A stretch of 64,000 bases of DNA, from positions 2,790,001 through 2,854,000 of the forward strand of contig NZ_CP030050.1 in NCBI RefSeq assembly GCF_015291705.1. The letters run 5' to 3'. The DNA comes from Bradyrhizobium arachidis. Lineage in GTDB: Bacteria > Pseudomonadota > Alphaproteobacteria > Rhizobiales > Xanthobacteraceae. The notes under the pieces are model-generated. The model was given only the letters and a program-made list of their open reading frames with translations, was not told the origin of the DNA and did no database searches. Below, one piece after another: positions 1 to 12,442 of the stretch. Position numbers and translations under genes: made by a program. The first letter of the stretch is position 1; every line of letters starts with the position of its first letter.

Positions 1-10
1 AGGGCGTCCC

Positions 11-886
11 ATGTCCAGGAAGCATCCGATCATCTCCATCACCGGCTCCTCCGGCGCCGGCACCACCTCGGTCAAGAAGACCTTCGAGCAGATCTTCTTC
101 CGCGAGAAGGTCAAGGCCGTCTACATCGAGGGTGATGCCTTCCATCGCTACGACCGCGCCGAGATGCGCACGAAGATGGCCACCGAGGCCGAGCGCGGCA
201 ACAAGCATTTCAGCCATTTCAGCCCCGAGACCAATCTGTTCGAGGAGCTGGAGCGCGCGTTCCGCGACTATGGCGAGACCGGAACGGCGACGACGCGGCA
301 TTACGTGCACGACGCAGAAGAATCCGCGCTGCACGGCGCTGCACCCGGCACCTTCACCGAATGGGAACGGCTGCCGGAGAATTCAGACCTCTTGTTCTAC
401 GAGGGCCTGCACGGCGCTGTCGTCACCGACAAAGTCAATGTCGCACGTTATGCCGACCTCAAGATCGGCGTCGTGCCCGTCATCAATCTCGAATGGATCC
501 AGAAGCTGCACCGCGATCGCAGCGCGCGCGGCTATTCGACCGAGGCCGTCACCGACACGATCCTGCGGCGGATGCCCGACTACATCCACTACATCTGCCC
601 GCAATTCACCGAGACCGACATCAACTTCCAGCGTGTGCCGACGGTGGACACCTCCAATCCGTTCATCGCGCGCTGGATCCCGACGCCGGACGAATCGATG
701 GTCGTGATCCGCTTCAAGAATCCGCGCGGCATCGACTTCCCTTATCTGCTCTCGATGCTGCCGCACAGCTGGATGTCCCGCGCGAACTCGATCGTGTGTC
801 CGGGCGCGAAGCTCGATCTTGCGATGCAGCTGATCCTGACGCCGCTGATCATGCAGCTGATCGAGCGCAAGCGCAGCTTGAAGTGA
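11..886 (+). CDS. cbbP: Phosphoribulokinase
   Basis: Phosphorylates ribulose 5-phosphate with ATP to make RuBP, the CO2 acceptor of the Calvin cycle; cytosolic. The 291-residue product has a P-loop GSSGAGTTS at residues 12-20 and the length of proteobacterial phosphoribulokinases (about 290). A partial purine-rich stretch lies before the ATG at the window edge. It is the first visible gene of a tightly packed run cbbP-T-A-L-S-X-E and ends 16 nt before cbbT. In Bradyrhizobium the usual order puts cbbR and cbbF just upstream, which would lie outside this window, so the operon promoter is not visible here. Confidence 0.96.
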   Translation: MSRKHPIISITGSSGAGTTSVKKTFEQIFFREKVKAVYIEGDAFHRYDRAEMRTKMATEAERGNKHFSHFSPETNLFEELERAFRDYGETGTATTRHYVHDAEESALHGAAPGTFTEWERLPENSDLLFYEGLHGAVVTDKVNVARYADLKIGVVPVINLEWIQKLHRDRSARGYSTEAVTDTILRRMPDYIHYICPQFTETDINFQRVPTVDTSNPFIARWIPTPDESMVVIRFKNPRGIDFPYLLSMLPHSWMSRANSIVCPGAKLDLAMQLILTPLIMQLIERKRSLK

Positions 887-902
887 ACGAGGAGAGAAAC
901 CG

Positions 903-2924
903 ATGAACATCTCCGTCCACGCCGAAGCCGACCTCACCGCGGTCACGCACAACGATCTCGCCAACGCCGTCCGCTTCCTTGCGGTCGACGCCATCGAGAC
1001 CTCGCAGTCCGGCCATCCCGGCCTGCCCATGGGCATGGCCGATGTCGCGACCGTGCTGTTCTCTCGATTCCTCAAGTTCGACTCGGCCCATCCCAACTGG
1101 CCGGACCGCGACCGTTTCGTGCTGTCGGCGGGCCATGGTTCGATGCTGCTCTATGCGCTGCTGCATCTCACCGGCGGCGCGGTCAGCCTCGACGACATCA
1201 AGGCCTTCCGGCAATGGGGCTCGAAGACGCCGGGCCATCCCGAATATGGCCACACGCCAGGTGTCGAGACCACCACGGGTCCGCTGGGGCAGGGCATTGC
1301 GACAGCCGTCGGCATGGCGCTTGCCGAACGCATGGCCAATGCGCGGCATGGCGACGGCCTCGTCGATCACTTCACCTATGTCATCGCCGGCGACGGCTGT
1401 CTGATGGAGGGCATCAGCCAGGAGGCGATCTCGCTGGCCGGTCATCTCAAGCTCGGCCGCCTGATCGTGCTGTTCGACGACAACGGCATCTCCATCGATG
1501 GGCCGACGTCGCTTGCGACCTCGGACGATCAACTCGCACGCTTCGCCGCCTCCGGCTGGTCGGTGCGCCGCGTCGACGGACACGATCCCGAAGCCGTTGC
1601 GCAAGCGATCGCGGAAGAGCGCGAAACCGCAAACCCGTCGCTGATCGCCTGCCGCACCATCATCGGCTATGGCGCGCCTGATAGACAGGGCACCGAGAAG
1701 GCGCATGGCGCGCCGCTCGGCACCGAACAGACCGCGGCAGCGCGCCGAACCCTCGGTTGGGACTATCAGCCCTTCGTCGTGCCGATTCCCGTCGCGAAGG
1801 CGTGGCGGATGATCGGGCAGCGCGGGCAGGTCGAGCGTCTTGCCTGGCTCGATCGTTATGAAGGCGCAACGCCCGAGCAGCGCGATCTGTTCGTCGAGGG
1901 CAAAGCCGTTGCCCTGCCGAACGCCTATGCCCAGGCCTCGGCGAAATTGCGCGAGCGCTTTGCCGGCGAGCGGCCGAAGCTCGCGACGCGGCAGGCCTCG
2001 CAACAGGTGCTTGATGCCATCGCTGGAACGATTCCCGGGCTGATCGGAGGCTCTGCCGACCTGACGCATTCGAACCTGACGCACGCCAAGGCCCAAGTCC
2101 CCGTCAAGAGCGGCGCATTCGCCGGCGATTACATCCATTACGGCATCCGCGAGCACGGCATGGCGGCTGCGATGAACGGCCTCGCGCTGCATGGTGGGTT
2201 CATTCCCTATGGCGGCACCTTCCTCGCCTTCTCCGATTACAGCCGGCCCGCGATCCGCCTTGCGGCCCTGATGCGGCTGCGCGTCATCCATGTCATGACG
2301 CACGATTCCATCGGCCTCGGCGAGGACGGACCGACGCATCAGCCGGTCGAGCATCTCGCCGCGCTGCGGGTGATTCCGAACCTTCTGGTGTTCCGTCCGG
2401 CCGACGCGGTCGAGACGCTGGAAGCCTGGGACTGCGCACTTGAAGAGGAGGATCGTCCCTCCGTGCTCTGCCTGTCGCGGCAGGCGTTGCCGACCTTCCG
2501 TAGCGATGTCCGCGGCAGGAATCGGGTCGCCCGTGGCGCCTATCTCATCGTCTCGCCCGATGGCGGGCGCGACGTCACGCTGATGGCGACCGGCTCGGAA
2601 GTGTCGATTGCGTTGGAAGCGGCCCGACTGCTCGCAACCGAGCACGTGCGTGCGGCCGTGGTCTCCGCGCCGTGCTTCGCGTTGTTCGAGGAGCAGCCGG
2701 ACGATTACCGCGCTGCCGTGCTCGGCACCGCACCGCGCGTCGGCGTCGAGGCAGCAGTCGCCGGCGATTGGCATCGCTGGATCGGCAGTGACGGCGAGTT
2801 CGTCGGCATGCGCGGCTTCGGCGCCTCGGCGCCGGCTCCGGTGCTGTACCGCGAATTCGGCATCACGCCGCAAAGCGTTGCCGAAGCCGCCCGCCGGGCG
2901 ATCGCCCGCGCTCGCAAGCAATAA
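903..2924 (+). CDS. cbbT: Transketolase, Calvin cycle
   Basis: TPP-dependent enzyme that moves two-carbon ketol units between sugar phosphates to regenerate pentose phosphates. At 673 residues it has normal transketolase length. Visible parts are the N-terminal TPP-binding domain with the GDG motif near residue 163 (GDGCLMEG), a central pyrimidine-binding domain (about 350-520) and a C-terminal domain. A GAGGAGAG ribosome site sits just before the ATG. It lies between cbbP (16-nt gap) and cbbA (14-nt gap), so it is the operon-encoded copy; a separate housekeeping transketolase probably exists elsewhere in the genome. Confidence 0.96.
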   Translation: MNISVHAEADLTAVTHNDLANAVRFLAVDAIETSQSGHPGLPMGMADVATVLFSRFLKFDSAHPNWPDRDRFVLSAGHGSMLLYALLHLTGGAVSLDDIKAFRQWGSKTPGHPEYGHTPGVETTTGPLGQGIATAVGMALAERMANARHGDGLVDHFTYVIAGDGCLMEGISQEAISLAGHLKLGRLIVLFDDNGISIDGPTSLATSDDQLARFAASGWSVRRVDGHDPEAVAQAIAEERETANPSLIACRTIIGYGAPDRQGTEKAHGAPLGTEQTAAARRTLGWDYQPFVVPIPVAKAWRMIGQRGQVERLAWLDRYEGATPEQRDLFVEGKAVALPNAYAQASAKLRERFAGERPKLATRQASQQVLDAIAGTIPGLIGGSADLTHSNLTHAKAQVPVKSGAFAGDYIHYGIREHGMAAAMNGLALHGGFIPYGGTFLAFSDYSRPAIRLAALMRLRVIHVMTHDSIGLGEDGPTHQPVEHLAALRVIPNLLVFRPADAVETLEAWDCALEEEDRPSVLCLSRQALPTFRSDVRGRNRVARGAYLIVSPDGGRDVTLMATGSEVSIALEAARLLATEHVRAAVVSAPCFALFEEQPDDYRAAVLGTAPRVGVEAAVAGDWHRWIGSDGEFVGMRGFGASAPAPVLYREFGITPQSVAEAARRAIARARKQ

Positions 2925-2938
2925 CAGGAGGATCTGTC

Positions 2939-5516
<2,578 letters not shown>

Positions 5517-5527
5517 GGAGATTTGAC

Positions 5528-5935
5528 ATGAAACTGACCCAGGGCTGCTTCTCGTTCCTGCCTGATCTCACCGACGACCAGATCTACAAGCAGGTGCAGT
5601 ATTGCCTCACGAACGGCTGGGCGGTGAACATCGAGTTCACCGACGATCCGCACCCCCGCAGCACCTATTGGGAGATGTGGGGCCTGCCGATGTTCGATCT
5701 CCAGGACGCAGCCGGCGTGATGATGGAGCTCGCCGAATGCCGCCGGGTGTATGGCGACCGCTACATCCGCATCAGCGGTTTCGACTCGAGCCACGGTTGG
5801 GAGTCGGTGCGGATCTCGTTCATCGTCAATCGGCCGCCGAAAGAGGCGGAGTTCGAGCTGGTGCGGCAGGAGGTGGGCGGACGCGCCATCCGCTACACCA
5901 CCGTGCGAAAGCTCGCCGCGCACGCTTCTCAATAA
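5528..5935 (+). CDS. cbbS: RuBisCO small subunit
   Basis: Small subunit of form I RuBisCO. The 135-residue length with a C-terminal extension fits red-type small subunits. The N-terminus MKLTQGCFSFLPDLTD and the segment YWEMWGLPMF are recognisable in this family. GAGGAG lies about 7 nt before the ATG and immediately follows the cbbL stop. A 105-nt gap containing an attenuator-like hairpin separates it from cbbX. Confidence 0.97.
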   Translation: MKLTQGCFSFLPDLTDDQIYKQVQYCLTNGWAVNIEFTDDPHPRSTYWEMWGLPMFDLQDAAGVMMELAECRRVYGDRYIRISGFDSSHGWESVRISFIVNRPPKEAEFELVRQEVGGRAIRYTTVRKLAAHASQ

Positions 5936-5988
5936 CCATTCTCGTTCCGCGCGGAGCACTCCCTGTTCCGTTTCCTTGGCGGACCACT

Positions 5989-6027
5989 GCTTCGCCGCAT
6001 CCCCCCCCCCGCGGCGAAGCTCTTTTC
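5989..6027 (+). terminator. Attenuator-like hairpin between cbbS and cbbX
   Basis: Perfect 10-bp inverted repeat GCTTCGCCGC (5989-5998) and GCGGCGAAGC (6011-6020), with a 12-nt loop holding ten consecutive C residues, followed by the T-rich TCTTTTCTT. It has the form of a rho-independent terminator inside the operon. It may let part of the transcripts stop after cbbLS so that CbbX and CbbE are made in smaller amounts than RuBisCO, or it may act as an mRNA stabiliser for cbbLS. Confidence 0.65.
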
Positions 6028-6040
6028 TTCGAGGGTAGCT

Positions 6041-6973
6041 ATGCTGGATGTCCCCCACGCCACGACGACCGAGCCCGGTGAGACGAGTTTCGATCTTCGC
6101 AAGGAAGCGGAAGCCGCCGGGATCACCGACACGCTGCAACAGCTCGAGCAGGAGTTGATCGGGCTCAAGCCGGTGAAGAACCGTGTGCGCCAGATCGCCT
6201 CGCTGCTGCTGATCGAGCGCATCCGGCAGCGCGCGGGCCTCGCCGCCGCGCCGCCGACGCTGCACATGTCGTTCACCGGCAATCCCGGCACCGGCAAGAC
6301 CACGGTGGCGCTGCGTATGGCGAAGATTCTGCACGGGCTCGGCTTCGTGCGGCGCGGGCAGGTGATCTCGGTGACGCGCGACGATCTCGTCGGCCAATAT
6401 ATCGGCCACACCGCGCCGAAGACCAAGGAGATCCTGAAGAAAGCGATGGGCGGCGTGCTCTTCATCGACGAGGCCTATTACCTGCACCGGCCCGACAACG
6501 AGCGCGACTACGGCCAGGAGGCGATCGAGATCCTGCTCCAGGTGATGGAGAACCAGCGCGAGGATCTCGTCGTGATCCTCGCCGGCTATGGCGAGCGGAT
6601 GACGAGCTTTTTCGCCTCCAATCCCGGCTTCCGTTCGCGCATCGCTCACCACATCGAATTCCCTGATTATGCCGAATCCGAGCTGCTCGTTATCGCCGAG
6701 CTGATGCTGAAGGAGCGCGGCTATCGCTTCTCGGCGGCCGCACGGGAAGCATTCGAGAAATACATTGCGCTGCGCCGGACCCAGCCGTTCTTCTCCAATG
6801 CGCGATCGATCCGCAATGCGGTGGACCGCATTCGCTTGCGGCAGGCCGATCGCCTGGTGTCCGATCTCGATCGCATGCTTGATGTCGCCGATCTCGAAAC
6901 CATCGATCCCATGGATGTTCTTGCAAGCCGCGTGTTCACTGGTGGAGCAGATGCGCGGAGTGCGAAGCCATGA
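6041..6973 (+). CDS. cbbX: Red-type RuBisCO activase, AAA+ ATPase CbbX
   Basis: AAA+ motor that remodels inhibited red-type RuBisCO to release bound sugar phosphates. Walker [10 protein letters not shown] is near residues 80-88 and Walker B VLFIDEAY near 139-146, and the 310-residue length is normal. GAGGG lies a few bases before the ATG. Its last four bases overlap the start of cbbE (ATGA), so the two are translationally coupled. Its presence supports the form IC assignment of cbbL and cbbS. Confidence 0.96.
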   Translation: MLDVPHATTTEPGETSFDLRKEAEAAGITDTLQQLEQELIGLKPVKNRVRQIASLLLIERIRQRAGLAAAPPTLHMSFTGNPGTGKTTVALRMAKILHGLGFVRRGQVISVTRDDLVGQYIGHTAPKTKEILKKAMGGVLFIDEAYYLHRPDNERDYGQEAIEILLQVMENQREDLVVILAGYGERMTSFFASNPGFRSRIAHHIEFPDYAESELLVIAELMLKERGYRFSAAAREAFEKYIALRRTQPFFSNARSIRNAVDRIRLRQADRLVSDLDRMLDVADLETIDPMDVLASRVFTGGADARSAKP

Positions 6974-7707
6974 GCAGGGAGATCATCATCGCCCCCTCGA
7001 TCCTTGCGGCGGATTTCGCCCGCCTCGGCGAGGAGATCGCGGCGATTGACGCAGCCGGTGCCGATTGGATCCATTGCGATGTGATGGACGGACATTTCGT
7101 GCCGAACATCAGCTTTGGCGCCGACGTCATCAAGGCGATCCGGCCGGTGACGTCGAAGATCTTCGACGTTCATCTGATGATCGCGCCTGTTGATCCGTAC
7201 CTTGAGGCGTTCGCCAAGGCCGGTGCTGACGTCATCACCGTCCATGCCGAGGCAGGTCCGCATCTCGACCGCTCGCTCCAGGCAATCCGCGCGCTCGGCA
7301 AGAAGGCGGGCGTCAGCCTGTGCCCGGCGACGCCAGAGAGTGCGATCGAATATGTGCTGGATCGTCTCGACCTTGTGCTGGTGATGACGGTCAATCCTGG
7401 TTTCGGCGGCCAATCCTTTCTCGAATCCCAGATCGGGAAGATCAGGCGTATTCGCAGCATGATCGGCGACCGGCCGATCCGGCTCGAGGTCGATGGCGGC
7501 GTCACGCGCGACAATGCTGCTGCCGTCGCCGCCGCGGGCGCCGATACGCTGGTCGCGGGTTCGGCGGTGTTCCGCGGCAAGAGCCGCGCCGATTATGCCG
7601 CCAACATTTCGGCCATTCGCGCCGCTGCGGAAGCCGGTGGGGTTCCGAAGTTGCAGGATATTTCCGCGCAGCCGATGCGCGCCGGAGAGGGCGCGCTCAT
7701 TCGGTAG
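6970..7707 (+). CDS. cbbE: Ribulose-phosphate 3-epimerase
   Basis: Converts xylulose 5-phosphate to ribulose 5-phosphate, the last regeneration step before phosphoribulokinase. The 245-residue TIM barrel shows [20 protein letters not shown] and a phosphate-binding GSAVF segment, all characteristic of the family. It starts inside the cbbX stop (ATGA overlap) and is the last gene of the cbb operon. The following 267 nt hold no clear terminator. Confidence 0.95.
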   Translation: MSREIIIAPSILAADFARLGEEIAAIDAAGADWIHCDVMDGHFVPNISFGADVIKAIRPVTSKIFDVHLMIAPVDPYLEAFAKAGADVITVHAEAGPHLDRSLQAIRALGKKAGVSLCPATPESAIEYVLDRLDLVLVMTVNPGFGGQSFLESQIGKIRRIRSMIGDRPIRLEVDGGVTRDNAAAVAAAGADTLVAGSAVFRGKSRADYAANISAIRAAAEAGGVPKLQDISAQPMRAGEGALIR

Positions 7708-7974
7708 ACTACGGACGGGACGCGCGGCGATGTTGCTGTGGTCCCCTTTGTGCGAAGGCATGCCACTTTTCTCCGGGGTTCTACGGAGGATGCCGCACAA
7801 ACTGATCGGTTCTTTTCAGGCCGGGGTAACCAACGCGGCCGGGGCGCGAGTTCGATTAACGCCCGCGCAATGTTAAGCGCCTCAATCTGCGGTTTAGGAA
7901 CGCTATGAGAGCGCGGGGATGCGGAACGCAGATATTTGCGGGCATGAGGCCTGCACGCGGCGCGGAGCGATGGC

Positions 7975-9828
7975 ATGATGCACCGCTTGTTCGCCGAGCA
8001 GCTCCGCTGCGCCACCGATGCTGCCGGACAGGTCGATCTCGTCAAGCTGGGCGAGCTCGTCAGCGCGGCTTACGAGGCCAGTGATCGCGGCCGCCAGAGA
8101 ATGACGGATGTGCGCGGGCACACCCATGACGAGGTCGAGCAGGATCTGCTGCGGACCCAGGAATTCCTCGACACCATCGTCGAGAACATCCCGATCGCCG
8201 TGTTCGCGAAGTGCGCAAAGGATTCGCGCTACATCCTGCTCAACCGCGCCGGCGAGAATTATTACGGCGTGCCGCGCGAGCAGATGCTGGGCAGGACTCC
8301 CGAGGAGATCTTCCCGGCCGACGTCGCCCGCATGGTCAACGAGCAGGACCGGCGGGTGGTCGCCAGCGGCATGCCGATGTTCCTGGAGGAGCACCTGCTC
8401 GAAGTCGGCGTCAAGGGCCACGACCGCGTCGTGAATTCGCGCAAGATGCTGATCACGGACGGCGCGGGTGAGCCGCAATATCTGGTCGGCGTGATCGAGG
8501 ACGTCACCGAGCGGGTCAACACGCAGCAACGCATCAGCCATCTCGCACATCACGACGTGCTGACCGATCTGCCCAACCGCAGCGCATTCAACGTTGCGCT
8601 GGCGGAGCGGCTGGAACGGGCGCAGGACGCTTCGACCAGCTTTGCGGTGCTGAGCCTCGATCTCGACCGCTTCAAGGAAGTCAACGACGTGTTCGGCCAC
8701 CCCGTTGGCGACATGCTGATGCGGGCGGCGGCGGACCGTCTTGCGGCGGAGGCCGACGGCGCCTTCATCGCCCGCGTCGGCGGCGACGAGTTCATGATCC
8801 TGCTGCCGGACGATGCGTGCCGGGACGCGGTGCTGGCGCTCGCCGAACGTCTGGTCGAGGCGATCGGCACCGAGCTCGAGGTCGACGATTATCTCTCCCA
8901 TGTCGGGCTCAGCGTCGGCATCGCGGTCTACCCCGATGACGGCGTGGATGCGGCGACGCTGCTCGCCAACGCCGATTCCGCGCTCTATCGCGCCAAGCGC
9001 GAGGGCAGGGCCCGGGTCCGCTTCTTCGAATCCGAGATGGACCAGGAGCTGCGCGACCGCAGGCTGTTGCAGCACGATCTGCGCCAGGCGCTGGAGCAGA
9101 ACCAGCTCCTCGTCCACTTCCAGCCGCAGGCCCGGATGGACGGCGAGGTCGTCGGCTTCGAGGCGCTGCTGCGCTGGAACCACCCGACGCGCGGCTTCGT
9201 GGCGCCAGACCAGTTCATTCCGCTCGCCGAGGAGAACGGGCTGATCATCCAGATCGGCGAATGGGTCCTGCGCGAAGCGTGCCGCGAGGCGGTGTCGTGG
9301 CCGCGGCCGCTGCCGGTCGCAGTCAATCTGTCGCCGGTCCAGTTTCAGGCTGGCGACCTCGAACGCTCTATCCACCAGATCCTGCTGGAGACGGGGCTCG
9401 CGCCAACGCGGCTCGAGGTCGAGATCACCGAGGGTGTGCTGATCGGCGATTTCACCCGCGCGCTGAATCTGCTGCGGCGTTTGAAGGCGCTCGGCATCCG
9501 CATCGCCATGGACGATTTCGGCACCGGCTATTCCTCGTTGTCCTATCTCCAGTCGTTTCCGTTCGACAAGATCAAGATCGACCGCAGCTTCATCTCCAAT
9601 CTCGAGGCGAGTCCGCAATCGGCCGAGATCGTCCGCGCGGTCCTCAGCCTTGCGCGCGCCCTGAACATTCCTGTCGTCGCCGAAGGGGTGGAGACGGAAG
9701 CACAGCGTGCCTTCCTGGCGGGGGAAGCTTGCGACGAGATGCAGGGCTACCTCATCGGCCGGCCCGAACCGATCGAACGGTATCTCGATCTGATCGGCAT
9801 CACCGTCGAGCGCCGCCGCTACGCCTGA
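7975..9828 (+). CDS. PAS-GGDEF-EAL cyclic-di-GMP signalling protein
   Basis: Predicted bifunctional c-di-GMP synthase and phosphodiesterase, 617 residues, with no membrane segment. A PAS sensor (about 60-175) precedes a GGDEF domain with an intact GGDEF signature near residue 270 and an EAL domain with its EAL motif near residue 396. The EAL domain keeps the other expected elements (NLSPVQF, EITEG, DDFGTG, EGVE), so phosphodiesterase activity is likely. The RxxD inhibitory site normally found five residues before GGDEF is absent. The gene stands alone after the cbb operon; the signal sensed is unknown. Confidence 0.9.
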   Translation: MMHRLFAEQLRCATDAAGQVDLVKLGELVSAAYEASDRGRQRMTDVRGHTHDEVEQDLLRTQEFLDTIVENIPIAVFAKCAKDSRYILLNRAGENYYGVPREQMLGRTPEEIFPADVARMVNEQDRRVVASGMPMFLEEHLLEVGVKGHDRVVNSRKMLITDGAGEPQYLVGVIEDVTERVNTQQRISHLAHHDVLTDLPNRSAFNVALAERLERAQDASTSFAVLSLDLDRFKEVNDVFGHPVGDMLMRAAADRLAAEADGAFIARVGGDEFMILLPDDACRDAVLALAERLVEAIGTELEVDDYLSHVGLSVGIAVYPDDGVDAATLLANADSALYRAKREGRARVRFFESEMDQELRDRRLLQHDLRQALEQNQLLVHFQPQARMDGEVVGFEALLRWNHPTRGFVAPDQFIPLAEENGLIIQIGEWVLREACREAVSWPRPLPVAVNLSPVQFQAGDLERSIHQILLETGLAPTRLEVEITEGVLIGDFTRALNLLRRLKALGIRIAMDDFGTGYSSLSYLQSFPFDKIKIDRSFISNLEASPQSAEIVRAVLSLARALNIPVVAEGVETEAQRAFLAGEACDEMQGYLIGRPEPIERYLDLIGITVERRRYA

Positions 9829-9858
9829 GGCCTTGCGAGTTCCCCCGGTTCTGCGCCA

Positions 9859-9883
9859 GGAACCAATCTTCGCTTGCGGGTTT
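9859..9883 (+). promoter_or_regulatory. Weak EcfG-type promoter candidate
   Basis: GGAAC at 9859-9863, then 16 nt, then GTTT at 9880-9883. The -35 is perfect but the -10 departs from CGTT and keeps only the final TT at the right distance. It lies about 115 nt before the small gene at 9998. Confidence 0.25.
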
Positions 9884-9997
9884 CTGAAAAGTTAACTTTG
9901 ATGGGGCCGGCCGTGCGCGCAGCAAATCTGTTGCACGGCCGCCATCGGCCTGACGCAAATCAAGGCAATAAGCCCAGTGAATGCGAGGGAGGGTCTC

Positions 9998-10210
9998 ATG
10001 GAGAACGTACGTCGCTACCGGGCACTGGCGTCCCTCTGTCGTCAGCAGGCGGCCTACCGTCCGCTCCAGACCTGGGAACTCCTCGGCCAGGCCGAGCATT
10101 TCGAACATCTCGCCGAGACCGAGCTGAAGGCGCATTTCGACGCCTGCAATGCACAACGCGACGAGGATGCCGCCGCGGCCGCAGCGTGGGAGACTCACGT
10201 CGCGGCGTGA
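9998..10210 (+). CDS. Small hypothetical helical protein
   Basis: Product of 70 residues, charged and probably all-helical, with no signal peptide. ATG at 9998 is preferred because GAGGGAGGG lies just upstream; an in-frame GTG at 9977 lacks such a site. The pattern of small residues and aromatic positions resembles the other short proteins encoded at 18619 and 27804, which suggests a lineage-specific family. Function unknown. Confidence 0.65.
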   Translation: MENVRRYRALASLCRQQAAYRPLQTWELLGQAEHFEHLAETELKAHFDACNAQRDEDAAAAAAWETHVAA

Positions 10211-10231
10211 AGGCAGCCGGCCGGCGAGCGG

Positions 10232-11599
10232 TCAGAGTAGACCGCGGCTCTCGGCACTCTCGAGTTCGTCCATGAGCGCCTTGTTCTCGTAGCGCGCGAG
10301 CGAGAGGACGCCGGCAAAGGCGGGCGTCGGCGCGCCGACCACGGCGCGCGCGCAGAGATCGCCGGCGGCGCAGGCTGACATCGTTCCATAGCCCGACAAT
10401 GCGGCCGTGAGGAATACACCTGCAGTCTTGGCCGCGCCGATTAGCGGCCAGTTTTCTTTCGTCATCGGATAGAAGCCGCCGTAATGCACGCGGTCGCGGG
10501 GCAGGGCGCCGAGATATTGGCCGAGCGCGGGCTGGAGCCTGCTTGCGGCGCGAAGCACAATCTCCGGGAAGTAAGGATTGAGCTCCGGCTCGCGCGTGGG
10601 CTCTGATGGCTCCGAGTTGAAGGCCCAGCCAAGCTTGATCCATTGGCCGTGGTCGCCGCCGTCGGGGCGGCAGTGAATGCTGCCCGGCATCGGCTCCAGC
10701 AACCGGGCGAGGTCCGGGTCGGCCGCCAGCGCCTCACGTTCCTCCGGCGACCAGTCCAGCGTCTGGCCGTCGAGGTCGATTGCAAAGGGCATCTTGCGAT
10801 CGACCGCGCGATGGCGGTCGACGAAGGCGATCTTCTGCTGAAGCACGTTGTGCATCGGCAGCTTTTCGCCGTGCATCGCGGAAATGTGCGCCGCAAACGG
10901 GCCTGCCGCATTGACGATGATATCGGCCTTGAGGGTCTGGCGCTCGCCGTCGGCGACGACGTCGACCTGAAACCGGTCGGCCTTGGCGATGCCCACCACG
11001 CGCGCCTGCTGAAATTGGACGCCCAACGGTCGCATCGTCTCCAGCATGTACTGGCCGAGCTGCTGGCCGCTGATGTCGCCGGCCCGGCGGATGTGAAGCG
11101 CGGTCGCGACCTCCTTGTCGAAGGCGGGATAATAGCGCTGGATCAGGTCGCAGCCGCGCAGCACGTCGACGCCGTCGGGTGCGGTCTGCCAGTCCGCCGA
11201 GAGCGGCGGCGAATAGGTCTGACTGGTGCCCTCATGCTGGCGGATCAGTTTCGAGGCCGCGGCGCCGTAGCCGGCATGCAACTGACGGAGCAGCTCGTCC
11301 GGACTGTCGTCGCGGGTCACGAGGAGGTAGCCGCGCCGCGTCATGTGGATGCGATTATCCGTGCGGCGCGCGATGTCCTCCATCAGGTCCGTGCTGTGGT
11401 CGGTAAACGCGGCCATGGTCGGATGCGGCCACCAGTTGCGATAGTTCTCGCCTGACTGCGCCGACGTCAGCGCCATCGGCTGGCCTTCATCGACGATCAG
11501 GAGGCGCGAGCGCTTGTGCTCGACGGCGAGGTAGTAAGCGGTGGCAAGGCCCGCCATGCCGGCGCCAATGACCAGGATTTCGACGTCGTTCGTCTTCAA
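10232..11599 (-). CDS. FAD-dependent oxidoreductase, DAO family
   Basis: 455-residue flavoprotein of the D-amino-acid oxidase / glycine oxidase / sarcosine oxidase type. The N-terminus has the dinucleotide-binding VIGAGMAGLATAYYL (residues about 10-24) and the C-terminus has the FAD-contacting GYG segment (LSGYGTMSACAAGDL). The substrate is not evident. It is downstream of, and on the same strand as, a GntR regulator (42-nt gap) and opposite an amino-acid-type binding protein. Oxidation of an imported amine or amino acid under GntR control is a reasonable inference. Confidence 0.85.
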   Translation of the reverse strand: MKTNDVEILVIGAGMAGLATAYYLAVEHKRSRLLIVDEGQPMALTSAQSGENYRNWWPHPTMAAFTDHSTDLMEDIARRTDNRIHMTRRGYLLVTRDDSPDELLRQLHAGYGAAASKLIRQHEGTSQTYSPPLSADWQTAPDGVDVLRGCDLIQRYYPAFDKEVATALHIRRAGDISGQQLGQYMLETMRPLGVQFQQARVVGIAKADRFQVDVVADGERQTLKADIIVNAAGPFAAHISAMHGEKLPMHNVLQQKIAFVDRHRAVDRKMPFAIDLDGQTLDWSPEEREALAADPDLARLLEPMPGSIHCRPDGGDHGQWIKLGWAFNSEPSEPTREPELNPYFPEIVLRAASRLQPALGQYLGALPRDRVHYGGFYPMTKENWPLIGAAKTAGVFLTAALSGYGTMSACAAGDLCARAVVGAPTPAFAGVLSLARYENKALMDELESAESRGLL

Positions 11600-11641
11600 G
11601 CGTACTCTCCGTTGGCTCGCGGGACAGATGATCCCCCGGGA

Positions 11642-12331
11642 TCAGTCGGTCTCGTCCCGTGATGCGAGACGCTGCGCCGATCGCAGCGTCTTCTGCGTCT
11701 GAACGATGTGCTCGCGCAGCAGGCGCACGGCCTTCTCGACCTCGCCGTCGCGGCAATATTCGAGCAGCTGGTAATGCTCGCGCTGGGGCCGTTCCTTGCC
11801 GGTCGCACGCGACACGAGGGTGCGGGTGAAGCGGCTCACATGGCCGTAATTGGCCTCGATCATCGCGAGCAGGCGAGGGCGATTGCAGGGGGCGTAGAGC
11901 GCCTTGTGGAAGCGCCAGTTGAACGCGCCCCATTGCTCCGGATCGGGCTCCGCGTCGTAGGAGCGCAGGATCTTTCTGGTGTCGTCGAGATCGATATCGC
12001 CCATCGCCGGAATGGCGAGCCGCAATGCGTGGCATTCGAGTGCGATGCGGATTTCGAGCAGCTCGACGACCTCGTCGATGGAGAGATCGGAGACGACCGC
12101 GCCCCGGTTGGGCAGGAACGTCACGAAGCCTTCCGCTTCAAGCTGGCGCAGCGCTTCCCTGACGGGAATGCGGCTGGTCCCGAACTTCTCCGCGAGCTCG
12201 TCCTGACGAAGCTGGATGCCGGGCGCGAGCTCGCCTGCGCTGATCGCGCGGCGCAGCGCCTCGCGCACGGCATCAGGCGTGGAGCCGTGACCGCCGCCAC
12301 TGCGCTGCTTTGCCACTGCTCCCGATTTCAT
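11642..12331 (-). CDS. GntR-family regulator with FCD ligand domain
   Basis: 229 residues: an N-terminal winged helix-turn-helix (about 20-85, with TSRIPVREALRQLEAEG) and a C-terminal all-helical FCD domain with the WRFHKALY segment, whose histidine usually helps bind a metal or ligand. Proteins of this type mostly repress a neighbouring catabolic or uptake gene until the substrate appears. Likely targets are its own operon with the downstream oxidoreductase and the divergent binding-protein gene; palindromic GTAT boxes lie between them. Confidence 0.92.
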   Translation of the reverse strand: MKSGAVAKQRSGGGHGSTPDAVREALRRAISAGELAPGIQLRQDELAEKFGTSRIPVREALRQLEAEGFVTFLPNRGAVVSDLSIDEVVELLEIRIALECHALRLAIPAMGDIDLDDTRKILRSYDAEPDPEQWGAFNWRFHKALYAPCNRPRLLAMIEANYGHVSRFTRTLVSRATGKERPQREHYQLLEYCRDGEVEKAVRLLREHIVQTQKTLRSAQRLASRDETD

Positions 12332-12359
12332 CCGGCACCCCGTCGCGGTTAGCTTGACC

Positions 12360-12427
12360 CAGATTGTATAAAATCTGTTTGCGGATTATGCAATATGTCG
12401 TATAAAATATTGAGAGATTGTATCCAA
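12360..12427. promoter_or_regulatory. Candidate GntR operator cluster in divergent intergenic region
   Basis: Three GTAT-centred boxes lie in an AT-rich patch. The first, CAGATTGTATAAAATCTG (12360-12377), is an 18-bp palindrome with one mismatched pair. The second is flanked by AATAT (12392-12396) and ATATT (12407-12411). The third is TTGTATCCAA (12418-12427), close to the TTGTATACAA form seen for FCD-type GntR sites. Placement between the regulator (11642-12331, -) and the binding-protein gene (12443, +) suggests control of both. Confidence 0.5.
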
Positions 12428-12442
12428 ACTAGGAGTGGCGTG

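Noticed and set aside
849..2921. Very long open frame antisense to cbbT
   Set aside because: It mirrors the coding strand of a clear transketolase gene; long antisense frames are expected at this GC content, and its translation is Arg/His/Gly-rich with no family likeness.
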